Below, in pieces: positions 34,363-45,400 of a stretch of DNA of 64,000 nt. The position numbers and the translations under genes were made by a program. The notes under the pieces were generated by a model that saw nothing but the letters and a program-made list of their open reading frames with translations, searched no databases and had not been told where the DNA came from. Source of the DNA: Bolinopsis microptera (Eukaryota; Ctenophora; Tentaculata; Lobata; Bolinopsidae); NCBI RefSeq assembly GCF_026151205.1, contig NC_087082.1, forward strand, positions 2,694,001 to 2,758,000, written 5' to 3'. The first letter of the stretch is position 1. Each line of letters starts with the position of its first letter.

Positions 34363-37300
34363 GGAATCATTGATATCCAAATTCAATATTTACTACTCGA
34401 AGAGACTGGCAAGGATTATAAGAATGTTCTGTTGTGATTTTTGTAATGACCACTAATATGCATCGAGAAAGTGGACCCATGTGCTTTATTTCATCGATTT
34501 TATCTTCTATATGACATTCTCTAATGTGGGAGTAAGTGGAAGGTTGCAAATGAATGAATTGGTTCGACATCGACTTAATAATTCATGGATATTATTGTTA
34601 TCTTTTCTGATAGAAATTGAATATTGAGGAGGTGGTCGATTATCATAATATAACGGTTACTCACTGAGTCATATAATAGACCCTTATAGATTATCAAAAA
34701 TTAACATATTTAGTGGTTGGTAAATGTTTGTAGAGTAGTTGTGAGTTTGTGTAGGGTTTTGGGTTGCAATAGATTTTTTACTTCATAATGTTGGTATAGG
34801 GTTAAAGGTGCATGATGCTTTTATTTTTTACCCACTAAAACATAAAATGTGTTTTAACATTAAGAGATTAAAGAAAATTTCTGAATCCATAGATGGTGTA
34901 GCTGGTAACTTTCCCTTTTTCTGATCCATCTTTAAAATATGAAAATGTTGGCATACTCTTGATTTTGAATGTACAATAACTTATACTTTTCGAGAAGCAA
35001 AAAGGCAAGTTGTGACTTAAGTAATTTAAGCAAGAATAATTTTGTTGGCCAATCTTTACATGCTGCAATTTCAAACAAACCTTTCTATCCAGAAATTTAA
35101 AACAAATTTGACTTACAACTTATTTCATAATTAGGCAACTTGCGGATAAAAAACTAGAGAATCGTGCGGCTTTATTAATTTTCAACTGTTTTTTATTGAT
35201 TTTATTATACAAGCGGGAAGTTTTTATTTCTAAAATTTAAAATTTTATACATCAAATGCCCATACTACTATTATCCTAAATTATAGTATCAGCCTACTGT
35301 ACTAAATTATCATAACATTGACATTGATGATAATTATAATAGTCTTTATAATGAGCTAATTGGTAATTAGACGAGAAGCCGGTTAAGATGGTTGTTAAAT
35401 TTGTGAGTAAGAACACAAGGTTGAGGTTCCAGGTTATTTTTGACCCTGAATAAGAGTTGAGCAGTAATTGCAACAATTAGAGTTTTAATTCTTCAACAGT
35501 TTGACTCTCTTTCGCATGACCCTCTTTAACGGATAATTTCTGTTTATGAATCTACAAATATAAGATCTGTGTCTTGATTCTATGTCTTGACCTTTCTTTG
35601 GGGTTTGTAACCTAGACATGCCGATTATTATTCCTGAATGCGATAATTCATTACAATTTTATATGGATTATGGTCTGTGTTTTTCCCTAACTTTATTAAT
35701 ATCTTTACAAAAGAGACCTTAAAACGATATTTTGATGTTTTAAAATAGTTTTACATTATAAGTCAAATTTAGAAAACGTTTAACTTTTAAATAACAACGA
35801 TATCAACCAAAACTTTAAATTAGGGGGAAATTTGGTTAATATTTATTGCGTGTCAGCATTTTCTTACACCACTAATAATTCCATATGGAAAGATGGCTGT
35901 TTATTAATTAAGGTGTAGTCACGAGTCGTGACTAACGACAGTTTTAATTTGCAATTAAACTATTAACTGCATGAGGCATGGTTGAGATTTTGATAAGTTC
36001 ATATTATTATATTCTATTGTTGTTAACGTTGAATTTATTCCCTCTAAATATATCCCTTCCATTTTGTATAATTTCAATTATGTTTTTTTCTGTCTACATT
36101 CTACAAATTAAGATTCCAGAAAGAACGGCTCCCAGGCATGTAAGGGTATGAAGTTACAATTAATAACAGTTAAGCAGTAAGTTCAATGATAATTGTTCAA
36201 TAAGAATTGTACTACTTACTCTAGTTGACTATCCCTAATTTAAAATGAAAAGATGACGCAGAATACCCGATCTTTCAAATTAATCTATCAGTCATAACAA
36301 TAATAAATCATCTCATTTATCAATTATTGGGATGTAACTCTTATATTGTCAGCATGATTTAATTGTGTCGCTTGATCATGGAAGATGACTCAAACCAACA
36401 TACTTGCTATAGCTGTACGAGTGTTTACATTATAATAGTTATATCTGCTTCACTTATAATAGGCAAGTACAATGACTCAACATGTAGGTCTATTTCACGG
36501 GTAGTTAACACCTATTGCTATTGAAAAGACTAGAAAAGACTTATTTTTCTAAAAGCATTGACTCCTAAGAATTCCCCGAATATCGAATCATGATATGAAA
36601 ACATATATCGCAATATCATAATAATATTATGATAACAGTCCAGATATTTGGGTGCTAGGTTTACATTGTTAATCCTTACAACGTTTAGTCTACATATTCC
36701 ACAGTCTACTCTACACCCTGTATACCTTTGTTTCGCAATTTGCCCATTCTCTGGTTTGAAGTTGAACATCTAACTATCTACGCTCTCTTTCAACCAAGTT
36801 TATGTTTCTGTAGGTATGTACACTGCGTGTATAATTAACTTAGTTCATATATCCTACCTAGTAGAGCTTGTCTTTTGTCTACTGTGTGAGTAGTTGCTGT
36901 GTGAGTAACTGTAGTTGTGTACTATTCTGGGTTGAAATAACAGTGCTTTCAGTTTTTTTACACCTATGACTTCTTCTTAGCACTTAGAGGGATTAATGAT
37001 TATTGTATAAGGAAGACAGTTTATTTTTCTCAGAATCATGGGTGATAGGTATACTGTTCGGATTTATTGCAAAAGATTTCTCTTCAACCTAATTACAATG
37101 TACACAGACTAATATCATGTAATCACAGACTGGCTGACATAATGTGCTAAATGTAGACGATAGAGTCGTGAGATAATATCTGAAGAGTCAATCTTTTGGC
37201 CGATCTCTAGCCGATCTATTCTTGGAAAAAATTCAATTTCGAATTTCAAACCGAATTCGCAGAAAAATGTTGAAATATAAATAAGTAACAAACTTATTCG

Positions 37301-38530
37301 TCATTCACGCGGCTAAGTAAGGTTTGAAATCTTACAGCGGTGAGCGCTGCATTTGCAACATCACCTTGTTTAGGGGGGGGGGGGGGGGGGGGGGGGCACC
37401 TTGTTAGTTATTTAGATAATTACATGTTAACGTACTCGACTCATAACTTGTCAGAAAATAAAACACATTAAGATATTTTATAATACTATCTAATGTCCAG
37501 CAGAGTTTTCAAAAACTCATATATTAATAAGCCCTTATAAGTATTTTCTGAATCATACCCACTTTTGATCCGTCTTTAAAAACATTTGCAGGATGAAGAT
37601 AAAATGAAAAGATAACTATAGTTAGCGGGTCCCGTACACTGTTCTAGTTCTGGCTCGCTGCCAACTGATCACGTGCCTAAAACTGATCACGTGTCTGAAA
37701 CCACCGAAGCGTTCCTTTGTCCTGGGCTAGCAGTGAGTCATGAAATGTATGTCAATTTGCAGTGCAGTAGCTGTCCGTCAGCCGTCAGGTATTTATCAAG
37801 CCGCCAGCCAGCACCTGCAATTCTATTGTTCGTTACAATTCCGCGAGCCTAGCTAATTACGTGTACACACTTTAGACGGCTGAGTACTCAGAGGTGTGTA
37901 ATATGATTATGTGTATTCTCTACGCGTCCTCTTATTCGTGTCTATTATACATGGTTAATCGCAGCTCTCGAGTGTCAATATTATATTATGCTTTGTGTAA
38001 TTGTGTTGTAGGTTTGCTTAGTTGCTTAGTTGCTGTAATAGCAAACGTACAATGTGACGAGCGTTTTATTAGCACTTTGTTGTTACTAGCATAATGTTAG
38101 AATGTTTTGTTTCATCCAAACAATAAGTTTATAATTGAATAAAGCGATTAAAATTTATCTAAGCCTTTGACTAAGTTATTGACATTCTTAAAGGTCGGAT
38201 TTCATGTTTTCTGCTGAACTCAATTATTTCGCTCCACCACGTCCTTATTGTTTTGGGTCGAGAAACTTTATACATCTGGTACAGGTGCTATCATATTTCT
38301 AATGCGCCCTTTCTATTTTGATACAGCACCGCTTTCTCATGTCGTACTGTTGAAGTTCGAATCAATGAAAGTGTACAATGTACGTGCATTTAGTTGCTAC
38401 TAGTTCTGAGATTGTTGCCCTGTTAACTAGCTATTCGTGTAAACATTATTCAATGATGTCAAACACACATTACACTGGAGCACTAAACAACGCTGTACAC
38501 GCACAGTAACTTTGTTTTTTTCGCACGTAA
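34363..38530. other. AT-rich region without recognised genes
   Basis: Over 4 kb with only short, unconvincing open frames. Notable are a 24-base poly-G at 37373-37396 between direct repeats and two ATCACGTG sites near 37660-37695. I see no coding exon. Confidence 0.5.
37362..37405. repeat. Poly-G tract flanked by direct repeat CACCTTGTT
   Basis: CACCTTGTT at 37362-37370, a TTA-like spacer, 24 G at 37373-37396, then CACCTTGTT again at 37397-37405. It looks like a homopolymer insertion with a 9-bp target duplication, or a collapsed or degenerate transposon end. Confidence 0.7.
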
Positions 38531-39013
38531 GGGGTCGTTCACATATTACGTACCTTATCAGCAGAGGGGGGTTCCAAATGCTTACGGTTGATTACGGGGG
38601 TGGGGGGTAGTTTGGTTGTTGATTTCGTAATCAAAATTTTATTTTTTACCCTCTAGAATAATAACAATTTGACAATATTTTAATTCAAATTCCACTCAAT
38701 TTCACTCTGATAGTGATAAAATTTAGAAATTGATCGGATATCCGACTATAACTTAAATAGTTTGAAAGGTGCTTGGCCGGATAAAAGAACAATGATTTCG
38801 GCTCATTATTATCAGGGTAGCATCAAACGTAAAGAAAAGTGTTTCCAGGGACAAAATTCAAAAGGGGGGGGGGGGGGGGGGTCAGGCCATGATTACGTAA
38901 TATTACTGTCAGGGGGGGGGGGGGGTTGGGTCTTGATTACGGTTGATTACGGAGGGGGGAGGGGGGTAAAAATTGCTAAAATATTGATTACGTAATAATA
39001 TGTGAACGACCCC
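38531..39013. mobile_element. MITE of the GGGGTCGTTCACATATTACG family, TSD TAA
   Basis: 483 bp with the same terminal inverted repeat as 21538-21706 and TAA on both sides (38528-38530 and 39014-39016). Near both ends, GATTACGG motifs sit beside G-runs, so the subterminal part is built of repeated copies of the TIR core. Confidence 0.82.
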
Positions 39014-39129
39014 TAACAGAAGTGTTTGTGGACTTTGACCTAATTTGACCTTTTAGAAGGTGTACAGAAATAGAATAAAGCGACAAAGGCTCCAGCACAG
39101 CTCTTATTTTACAATAATGAACTTTATTT

Positions 39130-39260
39130 CGTGGGCTCGTGTCTTCGCCTGCAATGATTCACGTACTGTAGTGCGTCACGTACTGTAGTGCAACAAACCT
39201 CAAAGATCGACACTGTCGCACTTCAGTGGGCTACAGTGCGTGTCGCACTACAGTTCCTTT
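39130..39260. repeat. Dispersed repeat with palindromic GTACTGTAGTGC / GTCGCACTACAG units
   Basis: CACGTACTGTAGTGCG occurs twice in tandem and is followed by inverted forms (TGTCGCACTTCAG, TGTCGCACTACAG). A related stretch lies at about 55265-55395, where the unit is TAGTTCGACA. Function unknown. Confidence 0.5.
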
Positions 39261-39453
39261 ACCGAGTGCAATCACTTTTTAAACATGTTAAACTCAATAA
39301 TAACTCTTTAAAATTTCCCGTTCTAAATAAATTAGATTAATCGAAATCGATAATTTGTTAAGTTGCTGTTTTTTGTTGTTGTTGCATGGTAGCTAGCTTG
39401 TTTGCCAACAATCTTAAACCTTTTTAGTGAGGAAAGTATACCATGTTAATTAC

Positions 39454-42400
39454 ATGATAACACGCCACCACAATGTATTGATAGCACTACTACTACTACT
39501 CCTGACGACCACCCATGTCATGGCAACATCACTGAAGGTGCATATTGTTACCTACAATACCGGTAATACCCGACCCAGAGAGAGTATAGCGCCCCTCCTT
39601 GGTCTGGGACTCGATCCTGATATCATATCTCTTGGGTGAGTTGGGGGGTTGGTGTGATTTGGGTATTGGGTATTTGATAAGCTAAACATATTTTTTATTA
39701 GGTTCCCAGCTGCCGGACTCACCACGACTTAATTGCACTTACAACAATTAATATAATATAATTGTTCAATTCGAATGTACTGCGCAGTGCAACCCAGTAG
39801 TTCAACATATTACAAGCAATTGTTAACAAATCTATTACCATGGCCCGCGCTCAGCCTGTCATTCCGCCGAATCTCTGTTTATGAACATAATAACCTGAGG
39901 TCCCCAGGTAACAAATCTATCGCGTACCGTCGACAATTTGAATTTGTTAATATATTGAGTAAGTATTGTTTATAGTTTAACCATTTATATGCAGGCCGCA
40001 TTTCTTGTTCATTAGGTTCCCAGCTGCTGCCGAATCTAAGACAACATTTCACTGAAAACCTAATACACTAAACTCCATTTTGCTGGTACTTGATCTGAAA
40101 ATCAACACAATGACACCAATTCTTTAATAAGTTTTAAATACGTAAACCTGTAACCTGTCAACCGTCAATAACAGCAACTCTTGAAGTTGAAAGTAAGTTT
40201 CCCTAACACGACGACATGATAGAGGAATAATGTATTAAAATGTTCTAAACTTCAGATTCCAAGAGCTAGGTGACACAGATGATTGGGAGAATGAAGCAGA
40301 CAGGATTCTCAGCAAGCAGGGATACTACAGGGTTAGTAGATAATTCAGTATCTTTAACTTCACATAATATGTAATTATTATATAAGTATTATAACACACT
40401 AAGTTAGATTATATTCTGTTAACTATCAAAGTATTGATTTGAAACATTGATTAACATTGTACATGTAATTAATCATTCTAGATACAATTTCATACTCGTG
40501 ATTTCACTACATCGCAATGATATTCAAAAGACCCTAGTTTTTGAATGTCATTGGATTTCGTGCATATTTCGAATACAATATAATTTATAAACATACCGGC
40601 TTTTTTCTTTAAACTTTCCAAGACATGTGATCGCAATTATAGTCATCACTTTATAAGTATAATGGGGGGGGGGGGGGGGGGGGTGTCACGTCCGTCTATG
40701 TCCGCTTGTCTCATAGAATCCAAAAAGGACAGGACATAGGCGGACGTAGGCGGACATAGACGGACATAGGCGGACATAGGCGGACATAAGCGGACATAGA
40801 CGGACATAGGCGGACATAGGCGGACATAGGCGGACATTAATGGACACCTAAATTGCTAAATAAAATGTTCAATTTTTGCTGTTATAGGGGGATCATGTTT
40901 TTTGTCCGTTCGGTACCCTATATTTTCAAAACGGATAAAAAATAGAGCGGACAAAAACGGACAAAAATGGACAAAAACGGACAAATATGGAAATAACATT
41001 TAGATGCTTCCTCCTCCTACTCTTCCTCCTCCTCCCCATGGGTCTTCCTGATCTTCCTCAGTCCTCTTCCTCCTCCCCTCCTCAGTCCTCCTCCTACTCC
41101 TCCTCCTCGTCCTCAGTCCTCCTCATCAGTCCTCAACAGTCCTCCTCCTCCCCAGTCCTCCTCCTTCTCCTGGGTCCTCCTCCTGGGTCCTCCTCCTGGG
41201 TCCTCCTCCTGGGTCCTCCTCCTCCTCTTCATCCTCCTCCTCTTCCTCCTTAGTCCTCAGTCCTCCTGAGTCCTCCTCATCATCCTTCTCCTCAGTCCTC
41301 CATCCTCCTCCTCAGTTTTCCCCCAGTCCCCCTCCTCCTCCTCCTATTCAGTCCTCCTCCTCCTCCTCCTCCTCAGTCCTCCTCAGTCCTCCTCAGTCCT
41401 CCTCCTCCTCCTCCTGAGTCCTCCTCCTCCTCCTCCTCCTCTTCCCTCTCAGTCATCCTCCTCAGCCATCCTCCTCAGTCCTCCTCAGTCCTCCTCATCA
41501 GTCCTCCTCCTCCTGGGTCCTCCTCCTCCTCTTCATCCTCCTCCTCTTCCTCCTCGGTCCTCAGTCCTCCTCCTCCTGGGTCCTCCTCCTCATCCTTCTC
41601 ATCAGTCCTCCTCCTCCCCAGTCCTCTCCCAGTCCCCCTCCTTCTCCCTCCTCCTATTCAGTCCTCCTCCTCCTCCTCCTCCTCAGTTCTCCTCAGTCCT
41701 CCTTCTCATTTCTCCTAAGTCCTCCTCCTGAGTCCTCCTCCTCTTCCTCCTGAGTCCTCCTCCTCCCTCTCAGTCATCCTCCTCAGTCATCCTCCTCAGC
41801 CATCCTCCCCAGCCATCCTCCTCAGCCATCCTCAGTACTCCTCAGTCTTCCTCCTTCTCAGTCATCGTCAGTCCTCCTCCTCAGTCCTCCTCAGTCCTCC
41901 TCCTCCTCCTGGGTCCTCCTGGGTCTTCCTGATCCTCCCCAGTCCTCTTCCTCCTCCCCTCCTCAGTCCTCCTCCTACTCCTCAGTCCTCCTCCTACTCA
42001 TCCTCCTCGTCCTCAGTCCTCCTCATCAGTCCTCAACAGTTCTCCTCCTCCCCAGTCCTCCTCCTCCTTCTTGGGCCTTTTCCTGGGTCCTCCTACTGGG
42101 TCCTCCTCCTCCTGGGTCCTCCTCCTCCTGGGTCCTCCTTCTCCTCCTCAGTCCTTCTCCTCCTCCTCAGTCCTCTTCCTCCTCTTCCTCCTCCTCCTCC
42201 CTCTCAGTCATCCTCCTCAGTCCTCCTCCTTCTCAGTCCTCCTCCTTCTCAGTCCTCCTGAGTCCTCCTCCTGAGTCCTCCTCCTCCTCAGTCATCCTCC
42301 TCAGTTCTCCTCCTTCTCCTCCTAGGTCCTCCTTCTGGGTCCTCCTCCTCCTCCTCCTGGGTCTTCCTGATCCTTCTCCTCCCTCTCAGTCATCCTCCTC

Positions 42401-45400
42401 AGTCATCCTCCTCAGTCATCCTCCTCAGTCATCCTCCTCAGTCATCCTCCTCAGCCATCCTCCTCGGCCATCCTCCTCAGTACTCTTCAGTCCTCAAAAT
42501 GTTTGTCCGCTAATGTCCACCAATGTCCGCTAATGTCCACCAATGTCCGTCCAAGTCCGCCAATGTCCGTCCGGGTCCGCCAATGTCCGTCCGAGTCCGC
42601 CAATGTCCGTCCGAGTCCGCCAATGTCCGTCCGAGTCCGCCAATGTCCGTCCGTGTCCGCCAATGTCCCAAAAACACGTCCGTTGTCTCATAGAATCCAA
42701 AAAGGACAGGACATAGGCGGACATAGACGGACATGACACCCCCCCCCCCCTATAATATATCAAGTTTACACCGAAATATCTGGTAACATGAGCTCACCTG
42801 GAGGATGTGTACAGAGAAGAGAACTGGAGAAGACAGTTCCACCTTCACATCTAGCCTCAAGTTCGCCTCGTTGTCTTATCCCAGGTGGTCTACACTTGAC
42901 GGGGACTATTGAACCGTAGTTGATAGGATAGTGTAGTTTACTGTCAGGGACCATGTCGGTGAGGGAGGTGCCAAAACCTGTGCAGTCTGAGAAATACAAT
43001 GGGTTAATGAAGCGGCCTGTCTTACATAATGAGATCAGTTATATCAGAAGTTATGTTCCGCTGATAACCTTACGTCTTGTATCATATTAATATAGTGCTA
43101 GCTTGGCAATTTATAAGATGATTTATGGTATCGACGGGAAATTGTAAAAATGCAGCTGCATTATATATATAATATCTCTCTATATAACTGATGTTTCAGT
43201 ATACAATTAACAAACCAATCGAAGTGCCACCTTCACAAAAATTCTCTGTTATCTCCGGGTTGAAAGTGTTGCCACTCAGGCACTCAAAGAGTTTCTCAGA
43301 CTCAGACTCAGACTCAGACTCAGACTCAGACACAGACTCAGACACAGACTCAGACGGAGACTCAGACGCAGACTCAGACTCAGACTCAGACTCAGACTCA
43401 GACTCAGACACAGACACAGACACAGACTCAGACACAGACTCAGACTCAGACACAGACACAGACTCAGACACAGACGCAGACTCAGGCCCAGACAGGCATG
43501 TTAGAGTCAGTGTTCCTCCAACAACTGTGTAGGGTGGGGAGGAGTGTTTTAGTTGGGGGTGAAACTTGTCCAGTCTGCAACCTTCCTGCACTGAGACAAT
43601 AATAGTTAGCTCTGGTATTAGTTTTTAGACTATCTAGACTCAATAATAAGCGATTTTTCTGTAGATAGAGTGCATTCAATGATCATTGTCTTAATGTTGA
43701 TGGATTATCTAAGCTTAAAATTGTACCTGTAATCACATCTTCGCCCCAGTTAGTGCAGCTCAAGACATCATCCTCACACGTATACCATTTAGTCCAATAA
43801 AACCCCCAACCTGCACTGCATTCAGTGACTGTATTCCATTTTTTGGGTGTCAGACACCAGCGCCCTGTCACGTAGTACAGTAAACTTCCTGAGGTCTCGT
43901 GAAGATAGGCTCGCTTTCCTGGGTATTGAAAAGCGGTTCAGAATATTTAATTTACATTTCAAATACGGCAGCAATAGTTGCTAAACTATGATTCATTACA
44001 TTATTTACTAACTCTTCAATTAACTTAAATTGAAAGCAATCTCATTAAGCATTTAAAAAACTGATACTTTCTCACCACAACAGTTTTCTTTCCTCGGAAC
44101 GTAGAGTCCATTAAAACCTTCATTTAACGAACTTCCTTCTACTATCAATAATTCGTAATCTGGTAACGGAAATATTAACAGCACTGAAACTCTAAATATT
44201 TCATTAACAACTTTATATTTGTTCAATTTTTAATCATTAACTTCATTGGGACTTTGGGACCTAGTTCAAACTTCAAAGCATCTTACCATAGAGTCCACTT
44301 GCTTCACTGGGAGCTGGACTAGGTGTTTTACTGGGAGCTGGACTGACTATTCCACTGACTTGTCCGCGGTGCAGGTACCAAAAGATAAATAACGACAACG
44401 GTAATTTGAACATCGGACGATATCTAAAAAGTTTAACTTAATTAATTTTGTATAAAGAAAAGTGAAAAATTAAGATTGTTTCCTCCTGCCACTATGATCA
44501 GTTAATTAGATACGTTTAAGCATATTTTAAGGTCCATGCTCCAAATTCAAGGGGTAAAGATTTGGAATGAGGGTTGGTTGATGGACGTCATAATGTGTCA
44601 ACATACGTTTTAGACTAGAATATAGAGAAAGGAAAATACTGCGGAACTGTATGAGAACTGAGATGTTTTACACAGATTCACAGAATATGGTTTTTAATTT
44701 TGCGAAGATGGTAAATTCTCTATACAAGGGTTACAGGTTTACAAGGTTTACAAAGATAGATCTATATATTCAGTATAATAACCTTAGATCGGCGTTGCTA
44801 AAAAATAAATCGAAAGTCCGAAATCCAAATAGGAGAGAAAACCATTACCAAAATGTCGTGGTGTCACTCTAAAGCCAGAGGCGAGTGCAAATCATGTATA
44901 TGGATATATATCATGTTTATGGATCCGTGCTATTTTACTGACACCACGGCATCAACTTTAACGCGACGTTCCGCAAAAACCGTAAAAGATTTACAACGGA
45001 AACTTTTTTGACTGGGTCAAATGCTTTAATGCTTTAAAAATCAGCATGAAAAAATAAACAATTGGCCAAGGAATAAGAATTTTAGTGCCCAAAATTTTGA
45101 CTCCCAAGTGGTTTCAAAAACGCGAATTAGATAGGTAATAATTATTTAAGTCTCTCGAGTCTTGACACCATTTTAGGGTTAGACGGGTTCCTCGGTTCCT
45201 GCTAGTCATGTCTAAACGCTACCTACCCTAATTAGTAATGAATAATGATTGGTTCGTTACTAGACCCACGTACTATTTATGAGCTCTCGATGTTACAATT
45301 GGTTCTCCTGCGACTGCTTTCAATGATAATAATAAATAAGTTACAATTAATGCTTCATCGGCTATCAGTTCGATGAATAATTTTATGATAGGTCTCAAAC

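Noticed and set aside
37894-38094. 66-codon hydrophobic, Cys-rich frame
   Set aside because: No signal for splicing or homology; composition fits chance in AT-rich DNA.
39775-39975. 66-codon frame inside intron 1 of the 5-phosphatase gene
   Set aside because: The exons on both sides join perfectly without it (GG/A TTC), so it is intronic.
40987-42274. Long Ser/Pro/Leu-rich open frames at 40987-41253 and 42071-42274
   Set aside because: They are made only of the CCTCCT minisatellite, where stop codons cannot occur; no protein features.
42503-42763. Open frames on both strands at 42503-42763
   Set aside because: Created by the CCGCCAATGTCCGTCC tandem array; all frames are open because of the repeat.
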